Shown here piece after piece: positions 47,144 to 55,013 of a stretch of 64,000 bases of DNA. The notes beneath the pieces were generated by a model. It was not told the origin of the DNA, ran no database searches, and saw only the letters and a list, made by a program, of their open reading frames with translations. This DNA is from Marinobacter halophilus (GTDB taxonomy: Bacteria; Pseudomonadota; Gammaproteobacteria; Pseudomonadales; Oleiphilaceae). The stretch is taken from contig NZ_PXNN01000016.1 of the NCBI RefSeq assembly GCF_003007685.1, positions 186,001-250,000 of the forward strand, in the 5' to 3' direction. The translations under genes and the position numbers were made by a program. Within the stretch, counting starts at the first letter, position 1. Every line of letters starts with the position of its first letter.

Positions 47144-48298
47144 TTACGCCTGCAGGCGTTCACGAATGGCTTCCCCGATCTGCCGGGTGGCCCGTTGTTC
47201 GCCGCCATTCGCCGCCAGGTCGGCGGCCACGGCATCGAACAGCTCTTTGCCGGCTTTGGCCAGCACCGGGTCTTTCCGGCCCAGCCAGTCCAGCATGCGT
47301 GCTGTAGTGAACAGCATGGCGGTCGGGTCTGCGATGCCCTGGCCGGCAATATCCGGGGCGCTGCCATGGGTGGGTTCAAACATGGAGGGCATGTCCGGAT
47401 TGGTCGGGTTGAGGTTACAGGAGGGCGCAACGCCCATACCGCCCGACAGCACCGCCGCCAGATCGGTCAATATGTCACCCTGAAGGTTGCTGGCGACCAC
47501 CACATCAAAGGCCCAGGGAGATTGCACGAACTTCATGCAGGCGGCATCCACCAGCTCGTGATGAGTGGCCACGTCTGGAAATTCCTGGCTGATTTCCTCG
47601 AACACTTCCGTGTACATATCGCCCCAATAGCGCAGGGCGTTGCGTTTGGTGATCACGCACACCTGGCTTTCGCAGCTGCGGCCATCAAGCGTTCTGAACG
47701 AGCGCGTGCGGCCTTCCTGAATGCGCTCACCGGCGCGCTGCCGGGCCTGTTCGAAGCCATACCGGATAATGCGTTCGGTGGCCCGCCGGGTAAAGACCTC
47801 CATCTGGGTAGCTACTTCGTCCGGTTTGCCCGGCCGCAGCCGTCCGCCCTGGCCAACATACTCGCCCTCGCTGTTCTCGCGAATCACCAACATGTCGATG
47901 TCTTTGGCTCGATCATCTTTCAGGTATTGCCGGGCGCCAGGCAGCAGGCGCGCCGGACGTTCACACACCCACTGGTCAAAGCCTTTACGCATATCCAGCA
48001 GTGGCGCCAGCGAAACACTGTCAGAGAGCAGGTAGCGGCTGTTGTCATCAATTGGGCCGGGATCACCCAAGGCGCCCAGCAGGATGGCGTCGTACTGTTG
48101 CAGTTGCTCCAGCGCATCTTCAGGCCAGGATACGCCATGGTCTTCATGCCAGGCATGAGAAGGCCAGGGAAACCGGGTCCATTCCAGAGCAAGCTCGTGC
48201 TTGGTGCGCAGCGTTTCCAGGCAGCGGACGGCTTCTGCCACCACTTCCGGGCCAATGCCGTCTCCGGGTGTCACTGCAATGCGGGTGGTCTGGGCCAT
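47144..48298 (-). CDS. Isocitrate/isopropylmalate dehydrogenase family protein (tartrate-dehydrogenase-like)
   Basis: A 384-residue NAD-dependent beta-decarboxylating dehydrogenase. I chose the ATG at 48298 (MAQTTRIAVTPGDGIGPEVV), preceded by AAGGAGG. It carries the substrate arginines near LLDMRKGFDQWVCERPARLL, VIRENSEGEYVGQGG, the catalytic lysine in ITKRNALRYWG and the metal aspartates in NLQGDILTDLAA, with GSAPDIAGQGIADPTA at the nucleotide site. The absence of leuCD neighbours and the RENSEGEYVGQGG form point to the tartrate/malate dehydrogenase-like branch rather than LeuB. Confidence 0.88.
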   Translation of the reverse strand: MAQTTRIAVTPGDGIGPEVVAEAVRCLETLRTKHELALEWTRFPWPSHAWHEDHGVSWPEDALEQLQQYDAILLGALGDPGPIDDNSRYLLSDSVSLAPLLDMRKGFDQWVCERPARLLPGARQYLKDDRAKDIDMLVIRENSEGEYVGQGGRLRPGKPDEVATQMEVFTRRATERIIRYGFEQARQRAGERIQEGRTRSFRTLDGRSCESQVCVITKRNALRYWGDMYTEVFEEISQEFPDVATHHELVDAACMKFVQSPWAFDVVVASNLQGDILTDLAAVLSGGMGVAPSCNLNPTNPDMPSMFEPTHGSAPDIAGQGIADPTAMLFTTARMLDWLGRKDPVLAKAGKELFDAVAADLAANGGEQRATRQIGEAIRERLQA

Positions 48299-48406
48299 TC
48301 CCGAACCTCCTTGGGGCCATGTGTGTGCGGGTTTCATTCAACACGTCCAGTGTAGTCCCGGGGAGCGCAGATGCCAGCGCCTATGGTGTTAATAAATACA
48401 CGATGT

Positions 48407-48435
48407 TTTACCCCATTGCGGTTGATAGCTATAGT
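48407..48435 (+). promoter_or_regulatory. Candidate promoter of the EAL gene
   Basis: TTTACC (48407-48412) and TATAGT (48430-48435) are 17 bases apart and lie 62 bases upstream of the GTG start at 48498. Confidence 0.4.
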
Positions 48436-48497
48436 GGAAATCAATTGATTCTTTTAAGCTTCTAACTGAATCTCTTTCTCTATTCGCCGGAGTTCGT

Positions 48498-49262
48498 GTG
48501 GATAAACCTGAATTATTATTTGATGAGTCGCACTGTGAGCAGTGCGCTTGTGGGAACGGGCTGGATTTCTCGTTCACTTTTGCCTTTCAACCGATTGTGG
48601 ATGCCGAGACCAAAACGGTCTTTGCCTATGAAGCCCTGGTGCGTGGCACCGAGGGTGAGGGCGCGATGAGCGTTCTGGCTAACGTCAACGAGACTAACCG
48701 TTATTCCTTTGACCAGATTTGCCGGGTCAAGGCCGTTAAACTGGCGGCCAGGCTGGACATGCAGCCGATGCTAAGCATCAACTTTATGCCGAACGCGGTG
48801 TACAAGGCGGAATACTGCATTCGCACCACTCTTGCGGCAGCAAAAACCTATAATTTTGATACCAGAAAAATCATTTTCGAAATGATCGAGAATGAAGATC
48901 TCAGCTCGGTTGAGCATCTGTCCTCGATTATCGAAGCCTACCAGTCGATGGGATTCAGCACCGCCATTGACGATTTCGGCGCCGGATTTTCCCGCTTCAA
49001 CATCATGATCCTGAGTCCGCCAGACCTACTGAAAATAGATATGGGTCTGATACGGAACATTCATGCGGAACCAAACAAGCAAGCTGTGGTCGCAGGTATT
49101 ATTACCATGATGCGCCAGCTCGGCGGCCGGATCATCGCGGAAGGCGTAGAGACCGAAGACGAGTATTACTGGCTGCGCGCCCAGGGTATTACGCTCTACC
49201 AAGGCTATCTGTTCGCCAAGCCGGGCTTTGAGTGCCTGCCAGAGCCGGTATTCCCGGACTGA
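48498..49262 (+). CDS. Stand-alone EAL domain protein with N-terminal cysteine cluster
   Basis: A 254-residue protein that is almost entirely an EAL domain. Residues tied to c-di-GMP hydrolysis are present: YEALVRG near 45, SINFMP, FEMIENED, IDDFGAGFS, LKIDMGL, AEGVET and QGYLFAKP. The first 25 residues carry a cysteine cluster (HCEQCACGNG) that could bind metal or sense redox state. There is no GGDEF domain or membrane segment. The GTG start follows a GGAG. It resembles the EAL half of blue-light or anti-activator EAL proteins, so it could bind a partner instead of degrading c-di-GMP. A small membrane protein follows 25 bases later. Confidence 0.88.
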   Translation: MDKPELLFDESHCEQCACGNGLDFSFTFAFQPIVDAETKTVFAYEALVRGTEGEGAMSVLANVNETNRYSFDQICRVKAVKLAARLDMQPMLSINFMPNAVYKAEYCIRTTLAAAKTYNFDTRKIIFEMIENEDLSSVEHLSSIIEAYQSMGFSTAIDDFGAGFSRFNIMILSPPDLLKIDMGLIRNIHAEPNKQAVVAGIITMMRQLGGRIIAEGVETEDEYYWLRAQGITLYQGYLFAKPGFECLPEPVFPD

Positions 49263-49287
49263 TCTTCAACCGAGAAGGGACTATTCT

Positions 49288-49644
49288 GTGTTGTACCGGA
49301 TTGTAACGCTTGTGGGTGGCCTGGTGTTTGTGGCTGCCCTGTTTGCCCTGTTGTGGTTCTTCTGCAAGAAGTTTCTGGAGCATCATGGTGTGAAGGAGCA
49401 AAGTTCCGAGCGGGCTACGGAGCTGGCCACCTGGACTTTTGCCGGTATTGCGATTGGCCTGGTGTTTGCGGTGCTGGGCTCGTTCGTTCTTGGCCCTTGG
49501 GCGTTTTACCGCACCTTGCGAGGGCACGACGTACCCGTTTCAGATGCTGCCGCCATCTGGTGGGGCTTCGGGATCGTTTTGGTCGCTCTTGGCATTACCG
49601 CTGCCGGCTTCTTCGGTTTTCTGGCGCTGGTCGGCGCCTACTGA
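49288..49644 (+). CDS. Unknown small membrane protein, three predicted spans
   Basis: A 118-residue protein. I chose the GTG at 49288 because GAGAAGGGA lies eight bases upstream; an in-frame extension upstream would run into the EAL gene. Hydrophobic segments lie at about 6-28 (GGLVFVAALFALLWFF), 45-67 (FAGIAIGLVFAVLGSFVLG) and 88-115. A short charged loop (KKFLEHHGVKEQSSERATE) separates the first two. I do not recognise a family. It follows the EAL protein closely and could be its membrane partner. Its last seven bases overlap the end of the opposite LysR gene. Confidence 0.75.
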   Translation: MLYRIVTLVGGLVFVAALFALLWFFCKKFLEHHGVKEQSSERATELATWTFAGIAIGLVFAVLGSFVLGPWAFYRTLRGHDVPVSDAAAIWWGFGIVLVALGITAAGFFGFLALVGAY

Positions 49645-50546
49645 TCACCGGGGAGGCAGCGGAGCTGGTCCCGGAACCACACCAGAGCCGGTTCCTTCTC
49701 ATAGGCTTTATGCCAGTAGAGGTGCACGTCAATGGATGGCATCTGTGCTGGTGGGCTTACCACCTCGATGTCCGCGCGTTCGGCAATAATTCGAGCATAG
49801 GTTTCCGGCATCGTCAGCAGTAGATCAGAGCTTTCCACCACACGGCAGGCGGCATAATAGTGCTGACAACGCAGCCGAATGTCGCGTTGTACCCCATGGC
49901 GCGATAACTCGAAATCCTCAATACCCGGGCCCTCTGCGCGGGACGACACCAGCACATGCCTCGCCTCGAGATAGGCTGGCATATCCAGAATCAGACCCTT
50001 CTGAAGTGCCGGGTGATTTTTTCGCGCCAATACCACCAACCGGTCCTGCCGCAGCAGTTCGTGACTGGTCTGGTTGCTCACGGGCAGCAACACATCAATG
50101 GCAAAGTCCAGCTTGCCCGCCGCCAACCGGGTTTCCATATCCCGCCGTGGTACCCGCTGGCTGATAATCTCCATTTCCGGGTAGGGGGCCAGCTTGCTCA
50201 TCAACTGCGGCAAAAACGTCGACTCCAGCACATCCCGCAATCCCAATGCGTAGGTCTTGCGCTGACTGGCGGGGTCAAAGGCGTGGAACTGATTGACCGC
50301 ACTCTGCACCTGGGTCAGGCCCGGGCGCATCGATTCCAGAAATCGCCGGGCCAGGGGCGTGGGCACCATCTGGTTACCCTGGCGAGTGAACAGGGGATCG
50401 CTAAAGTGATCTCGCAGCCTGGCCAGGGAATGGCTCACCGCTGGCTGGGTCAGGTGCAGCGCCTTGGCGGCCCGAGTAAGGCTACCTTCCCGATAAATGG
50501 TGTCGAACACGTGCAGCAGGTTCAGGTCAAGGCGATTCAGGGCCAT
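49638..50546 (-). CDS. LysR-family transcriptional regulator
   Basis: A 302-residue regulator with an N-terminal winged helix-turn-helix (RLDLNLLHVFDTIYREGSLT; RAAKALHLTQPAVSHSLARL) and a NodD-like co-inducer domain. It is divergent from the acyl-CoA dehydrogenase with 149 bases between, the usual place for a LysR regulator of the neighbouring operon. A palindrome, CTGTA-TAAG-TACAG, lies 17 bases upstream of its start and may be an autoregulatory site. The inducer is unknown; a hydroxy or branched acyl derivative would fit the neighbours. Confidence 0.92.
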   Translation of the reverse strand: MALNRLDLNLLHVFDTIYREGSLTRAAKALHLTQPAVSHSLARLRDHFSDPLFTRQGNQMVPTPLARRFLESMRPGLTQVQSAVNQFHAFDPASQRKTYALGLRDVLESTFLPQLMSKLAPYPEMEIISQRVPRRDMETRLAAGKLDFAIDVLLPVSNQTSHELLRQDRLVVLARKNHPALQKGLILDMPAYLEARHVLVSSRAEGPGIEDFELSRHGVQRDIRLRCQHYYAACRVVESSDLLLTMPETYARIIAERADIEVVSPPAQMPSIDVHLYWHKAYEKEPALVWFRDQLRCLPGDQ

Positions 50547-50562
50547 AATGAAAATCCGTTGT

Positions 50563-50576
50563 CTGTATAAGTACAG
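50563..50576. promoter_or_regulatory. Palindrome upstream of the LysR gene
   Basis: CTGTA-TAAG-TACAG is a perfect 5-bp half-site palindrome, placed between the divergent LysR and acyl-CoA dehydrogenase genes and followed by TGATAAATGATAA direct repeats. Confidence 0.4.
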
Positions 50577-50695
50577 CTAATGATAAATGATAAGAACAAT
50601 TCAGTCGCGTAATACGGAGTTGGCTCCTAGACTGATGGGCATCTAATCGAAAGTGCGCCCCTTATTGGGGGCAGGTAAGCGCGAGGAGCTGCACC

Positions 50696-51907
50696 ATGGA
50701 TTTCAATATTTCCGAGAAAGGCCAGGATTACCTCAAGCGTGTGAAAGAATTCATGCGTGAAGAGATCGCCCCCATTGAAGAGCAGTACCACAAAGAACTG
50801 GCGGCGCAGGACAACCGCTGGGTGGTTATGCCGATCATCAAAGAGCTGAAAGCAAAGGCCAAAGCCCAGGGCCTGTGGAACATGTTCTTCCCGGATGAAA
50901 AACACGGGTGCGGCCTGCTCAACTCCGACTACGCGTTGATTGCGGAAGAAACCGGTCGCAGCTTCATCGCCCCGGAAATCTTCAACTGCAACGCGCCAGA
51001 TACCGGCAACATGGAAGTACTGATCCACTACGGCTCGGAAGAGCAGCAAGCCGAGTGGCTGCCCCGGATCATGAGTGGCGAAGTCCGCTCTGCTTTTTGT
51101 ATGACCGAGCCAGCGGTGGCCTCGTCCGACGCCACGAACATGGAAGCGACCGCGGTGGTGGAAGGGGACGAAGTGGTCCTTAACGGCCGCAAATGGTGGA
51201 GCACCGGTGTTGGCCACCCGGACTGCAAAGTCGCCATCTTCATGGGCGTCACTGACCCGGACGCCCAGAAACACCGCCGCCACTCCATGGTACTGGTGCC
51301 GCTGGACAGCCCGGGCATCACCGTCGAGCGCATGATGCCGGTGTTCGGCGCATACGATGAGCCCTACGGTCACGGCCAGGTCTTGTTCGACAACGTGCGC
51401 CTGCCCAAGAGCGCCATCATCGCCGGCCCGGGCCGCGGTTTCGAGATCGCCCAAGGCCGTTTGGGGCCAGGTCGCGTGCACCACTGCATGCGCGCCATCG
51501 GTGCCGCCGAGCGCACCCTGGAACTTCTGGTCAAGCGTTCAATGTCTCGTGAGGCCTTTGGTCGCCCGCTGGCGAAACTGGGAGGCAATCCGGATGTCAT
51601 TGCCAATGCCCGCATGAACATCGAGCAGGCTCGTTTGTTGACGCTTAAGTGTGCCTGGGCGCTGGATACCAAGGGTATTGCGGGGGCGCTGCAGGAGGTT
51701 TCGATGATCAAGGCGGTGGTGCCGGCGATGCTGCAGCAGATTGTCGATGATGCGATTCAGATGCACGGTGGGGCTGGTGTCAGCGACGATGATTTCCCGC
51801 TGACAGCATTGTTCGGTTACGCTCGGGTATTGCGGCTGGCGGATGGTCCGGATGAAGTGCATAGGGCGATGGTGGCCCGGTTGGAGCTTCGGAAGTACAA
51901 GTCCTGA
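50696..51907 (+). CDS. Acyl-CoA dehydrogenase (ACAD10/11-like)
   Basis: A 403-residue FAD enzyme that introduces a double bond in an acyl-CoA. It has the FAD/substrate motifs AFCMTEPAVASSDATNM near residue 137 and GRKWWSTGVGH near 165, and the C-terminal helix with MHGGAGVSDD and LADGPDEVH. The last motif has an aspartate where many family members have the catalytic glutamate, as in ACAD10/11. Such enzymes go with aminoglycoside-phosphotransferase-like kinases, one of which lies at 53230-54294. AGGAG stands before the ATG. The divergent LysR gene probably regulates it. Confidence 0.92.
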   Translation: MDFNISEKGQDYLKRVKEFMREEIAPIEEQYHKELAAQDNRWVVMPIIKELKAKAKAQGLWNMFFPDEKHGCGLLNSDYALIAEETGRSFIAPEIFNCNAPDTGNMEVLIHYGSEEQQAEWLPRIMSGEVRSAFCMTEPAVASSDATNMEATAVVEGDEVVLNGRKWWSTGVGHPDCKVAIFMGVTDPDAQKHRRHSMVLVPLDSPGITVERMMPVFGAYDEPYGHGQVLFDNVRLPKSAIIAGPGRGFEIAQGRLGPGRVHHCMRAIGAAERTLELLVKRSMSREAFGRPLAKLGGNPDVIANARMNIEQARLLTLKCAWALDTKGIAGALQEVSMIKAVVPAMLQQIVDDAIQMHGGAGVSDDDFPLTALFGYARVLRLADGPDEVHRAMVARLELRKYKS

Positions 51908-51986
51908 ATTCGGGCCTGGGTGCTTTGGCTCTCCGGGCCTCTTGGTTGGGAGTAAGATGTTCGCCTTGGCCGCCAGTATTGTGATG

Positions 51987-52100
51987 GGAGCGGGTGGGTT
52001 GGGGGTTCTGAAAACCGCTCCTTGCGGCACATCCCTGTGGCGCTTCTGCTCCGCCATCCATGGCTCCGCAAATTTTCAGAACCCCCAACCCACCCGCTCC
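51987..52100 (+). repeat. Long stem-loop element B, 28-bp perfect arms
   Basis: The arms 51987-52014 and 52073-52100 are perfect reverse complements over 28 bp. The left arm is G-rich with runs GGG, GGG and GGGGG. The 58-base core holds two small hairpins (CACA-TCCC-TGTG and CCAT-CC-ATGG) and shares its sequence with element C read on the other strand and with the core flanks of element A. Total length is 114 bp, the same as C. The bases 51908-51986 and 52101-52207 around it hold no gene I can support. Confidence 0.9.
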
Positions 52101-52207
52101 TTCAGACTGCGGAGAGGGGTGGCCAGAAAAAAAACACTTTATGCCGCGAGGTATTGGGAATGTGCCAGCTAGGTTTGGTTTTTTGAACAGCTGACTGAAG
52201 AGTATGG

Positions 52208-52321
52208 GAGTTGGTGCTGGAAGGGCCTATCCAAAAATTTCGGAGGCCATGGATCGCCGGAGAGAAGCGCACATGGATGTGCTTGTAGCGGTTTTTGGAT
52301 AGGCCCTTCCAGCACCAACTC
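52208..52321 (-). repeat. Long stem-loop element C, 30-bp perfect arms
   Basis: The arms 52208-52237 and 52292-52321 are perfect reverse complements over 30 bp, with a sequence unrelated to the arms of A and B. The 54-base core, read on the minus strand, matches B: CCGCT, GCACATCC(A)TGT, GCGCTTCT, CTCCG, ATCCATGG, CTCCG, AAA. It contains GCACAT-CC-ATGTGC, a perfect hairpin with a CC loop. It lies 107 bases from B in the opposite orientation, just before the SDR gene. Confidence 0.9.
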
Positions 52322-52369
52322 TTACTCAACAAGAACATGAATTCAAACGTAAGAACGGTGAGCATGAAC

Positions 52370-53191
52370 ATGACACAGAGAGTATTCATTACCGGCGGGG
52401 CCAGTGGCCTGGGCCGGGCGATTGCATTGCGGTACGCCAAAGAAGGCGCGAAAGTCTGCATCGGGGACATTAACCCGGAGCAGGGCATCGCGGTTGAGAA
52501 GGAAATAAACAGCGCCGGTGGCGAAGGTTACTTTGTGGAGTGCGATGTGCGCCGCCTGGCGGACTTTGAAAAAGTCCGGGACGATCTGGTGCAGAAGTGG
52601 GGCGGGGTCGACGTGGTCGTCAACAATGCCGGCGTCGCCTCCGCAGGGTCTATTGAAGACACCACCATTGGTGACTGGGAGTGGATTCTCGACATCAACG
52701 TGCTGGGCGTGGTTCGTGGCTGCAAGGTGTTTACGCCCATGTTCAAACAGCAGGGTTCCGGTACCTTTGTTAATGTTGCCTCCATGGCCGGGCTGATGCT
52801 GGCGCCGTTGATGGACAGCTACAATGTGTCCAAGGCCGGGGTGATTGCCCTGTCGGAAACCCTCAGTCAGGAGCTGCGGGATGCCGGCATTCATGTCAGC
52901 TGCGTGTGCCCGGCGTTTTTCCAGACCAATCTGACCAGCACCATGCGGTCTGACATTCCCGGCATCCAGCAGAACGTCAACAAGCTGATGAAGCGCTCCA
53001 GCATTACCGCGGAAGATGTAGCTGAGGATGTTTTCCGTAGCGTGAAAGACAAAGACTTCTGGGTGCTGCCCCACGCCAAAGAGCGTCGCATGTGGATGCT
53101 CAAGCGCCACGCACCCTGGGCGTTTGACTGGCTGATGCACCAGGAAACCAAACGCTGGATGAGTAAGATGGGTGGTAAAGGCAACGCCTGA
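52370..53191 (+). CDS. Short-chain dehydrogenase/reductase
   Basis: A 273-residue NAD(P)-dependent SDR with the cofactor loop ITGGASGLGRAIAL near residue 8, NNAGVAS near 84, the catalytic serine in VNVASMAG and the YxxxK motif in SYNVSKAGVIALSE near 154. I chose the ATG at 52370 because GGTGAG lies seven bases before it. ATGs at 52364 and 52337 are in frame, and the frame also runs back into repeat element C. It probably oxidises a hydroxyacyl intermediate in the same pathway as the adjacent kinase and dehydrogenase. Confidence 0.88.
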   Translation: MTQRVFITGGASGLGRAIALRYAKEGAKVCIGDINPEQGIAVEKEINSAGGEGYFVECDVRRLADFEKVRDDLVQKWGGVDVVVNNAGVASAGSIEDTTIGDWEWILDINVLGVVRGCKVFTPMFKQQGSGTFVNVASMAGLMLAPLMDSYNVSKAGVIALSETLSQELRDAGIHVSCVCPAFFQTNLTSTMRSDIPGIQQNVNKLMKRSSITAEDVAEDVFRSVKDKDFWVLPHAKERRMWMLKRHAPWAFDWLMHQETKRWMSKMGGKGNA

Positions 53192-53229
53192 GCGGCCAGC
53201 CCCGTCCACAGGATCACAGGAGAGAATGA

Positions 53230-54294
53230 ATGACACAGATCGACCAGGCCGTAGACATCCGTGAAGGCGAAGAGCTGGATATCGAGGTTGTTGACCAGTT
53301 CATGAAGCAGGCCATTCCCGGCCTGGAAGGGCAGCCGACCATCAAGCAGTATCCCGGCGGTGCTTCCAACCTGACCTATCAGGTGGACTACGGCGATCAG
53401 TCCTACGTGCTGCGCCGCCCGCCACTGGGCAAGATTGCCAAGTCCGCCCACGACATGCTGCGTGAGGCGCGGGTGATGGAAGCGCTGAAGCCGGTCTATC
53501 CCTATGTGCCCAACATCATCGCCATCTGCGAGGATCACAGCGTACTGGGCTGCGACTTCTACGTGATGGAACGGCTCAAGGGCATCATTCTGCGTCAGGA
53601 TTTCCCCAAGGATCTTGAGTTGAGTGAAGCGGATACCCGCAAGCTGTGCCTGAACGTGATCGACAAACTGGTCGACCTGCACACCGTCGACGCACAGGCC
53701 GCCGGCCTGGACACGCTGGGCAAGGGTGCCGGTTACGTGCAGCGTCAGATTGGTGGCTGGAGCGATCGTTTCCGCAAGGCCCGCACCGACGATGTCGGTG
53801 ATTTCGAAGACGTAATGGCCTGGCTGAATGACAAGATGCCAGACGACATCGCCCAGGTGGTCATCCACAACGACTTCCGCTTTGATAACGTGGTGCTCAA
53901 TCCGGATAACCCGTTTGAAGTGATCGGCGTGCTGGACTGGGAAATGGCCACCATCGGCGATCCGCTGATGGATCTGGGCAACAGCCTGGCCTACTGGATC
54001 GAAGCCGACGACGAAGGTCCATTCCAGATCTTGCGCCGTCAGCCCACCCATCGCCCCGGTATGCTGACCCGCAAGCAAGTGGTGGACTACTACCTGGAGA
54101 AATCGGGCTTCCGGGCCGACAACTTCGATTTCTATGAAATCTACGGTCTGTTCCGGTTGGCGGTGATCATCCAGCAGATCTACTACCGCTTCTACCACGG
54201 CCAGACCAAAGATAAGCGCTTTGCCGCCTTCGGCCATGCCGCTAATTATCTGGAGAAGCGTTGCCAGCGGTTGATCAGCGCGAGCAGCCTGTAA
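53230..54294 (+). CDS. Aminoglycoside-phosphotransferase-like kinase family protein (hydroxyacyl-CoA kinase candidate)
   Basis: A 354-residue APH-fold kinase: VLRRPPLGKIAKSAHDMLRE carries the ATP-side lysine region, VVIHNDFRFDNVVL near residue 215 is the catalytic Brenner-type loop and LDWEMATIGDPLMDLG is the metal-binding segment. Proteins of this branch, paired with ACAD10/11-like dehydrogenases, phosphorylate 4-hydroxyacyl-CoA so that phosphate can be eliminated, as in mammals and in the Pseudomonas levulinate pathway. The neighbours fit that, so I infer hydroxy fatty acid catabolism rather than antibiotic resistance. Its stop overlaps the next start by one base. Confidence 0.88.
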   Translation: MTQIDQAVDIREGEELDIEVVDQFMKQAIPGLEGQPTIKQYPGGASNLTYQVDYGDQSYVLRRPPLGKIAKSAHDMLREARVMEALKPVYPYVPNIIAICEDHSVLGCDFYVMERLKGIILRQDFPKDLELSEADTRKLCLNVIDKLVDLHTVDAQAAGLDTLGKGAGYVQRQIGGWSDRFRKARTDDVGDFEDVMAWLNDKMPDDIAQVVIHNDFRFDNVVLNPDNPFEVIGVLDWEMATIGDPLMDLGNSLAYWIEADDEGPFQILRRQPTHRPGMLTRKQVVDYYLEKSGFRADNFDFYEIYGLFRLAVIIQQIYYRFYHGQTKDKRFAAFGHAANYLEKRCQRLISASSL

Positions 54295-54983
54295 TGGCGA
54301 CGATTTATCTGGTGCGGCACGGCCAGGCCAGTTTCGGCAAAGCGAATTATGATCAGCTTTCTCAAAGAGGCTGGGAGCAGGGCAAGATTCTCGGTCGCTG
54401 GCTGGCGGACAAGGTGCAGCCGGGCGCCATTTTCGGTGGCAACCTGCAGCGTCATCGGGAAACCGTGGAAGCGATCGCCACCGGTTATGGCTCAACTCTG
54501 CCCGACATGCAGGTGCTGGCAGGGCTGAACGAGTTTGATCATGTTCAGGTGGTAGAGCGTTTTCGGCCCGAGTGGGCCGACAAGCAGGTGATGGCCCGGG
54601 ATCTCGGCAGCGTGCCGAAGCCGGCCCAAGCGTTTCAGCAAGCTTTCGAGCAAGCCGTAACCCGCTGGGTCAGTGGCGAGTACGACCACGAATACGCGGA
54701 ATCCTGGCAGGGCTTCCGGCAGCGGGTGAGCCATGCTCTGGATCAGTTGATCGAGATGGCGGATGGCGCAGACATTATTGTCTCTACCTCCGGTGGTCCC
54801 ATCGCGGTCATTGCTCAGAGCTTGCTGGAATTGTCAGACCGCAAGGCGCTGGAGATGAACAACGTGATTGCCAACACCAGCGTTTCCCGAATTCTGTATT
54901 CCGGCCCCCGGCGCAGCCTGGCCGTGTTTAATAACTATAGCCACCTGGAAGCGGAAAACCCCGCCCTGGTGACATTCCGATAA
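54294..54983 (+). CDS. Histidine phosphatase (phosphoglycerate-mutase-like) protein
   Basis: A 229-residue protein with the catalytic histidine in IYLVRHGQASFGKANY at residue 9, the second arginine-containing segment LQRHRETVEAIA, and the second histidine region near STSGGPIAVIA, where the usual GH is replaced by GGP. It may be a small-molecule phosphatase, perhaps acting on phosphorylated intermediates of the neighbouring kinase. The ATG overlaps the kinase stop (TAATG), so translation is coupled. Confidence 0.88.
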   Translation: MATIYLVRHGQASFGKANYDQLSQRGWEQGKILGRWLADKVQPGAIFGGNLQRHRETVEAIATGYGSTLPDMQVLAGLNEFDHVQVVERFRPEWADKQVMARDLGSVPKPAQAFQQAFEQAVTRWVSGEYDHEYAESWQGFRQRVSHALDQLIEMADGADIIVSTSGGPIAVIAQSLLELSDRKALEMNNVIANTSVSRILYSGPRRSLAVFNNYSHLEAENPALVTFR

Positions 54984-55013
54984 TTCTCTACCCGAAAATC
55001 AAGAGGCAACTCC

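Noticed and set aside
47102..48355. 417-codon plus-strand frame over the isopropylmalate-dehydrogenase-like gene
   Set aside because: Antisense shadow; the minus strand has all catalytic motifs and a good ribosome site.
42489..52321. Elements A-C as integron attC sites or transposon ends
   Set aside because: attC sites have imperfect arms with unpaired bases, and no integrase or transposase gene or target duplication was seen.
53230..54294. Aminoglycoside resistance gene
   Set aside because: Although the fold is APH-like, the acyl-CoA dehydrogenase and SDR neighbours point to hydroxyacyl-CoA metabolism.
52891..54495. 534-codon minus-strand frame over the SDR, kinase and phosphatase genes
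   Set aside because: It crosses three recognised plus-strand genes and their junctions, so it is not a gene.
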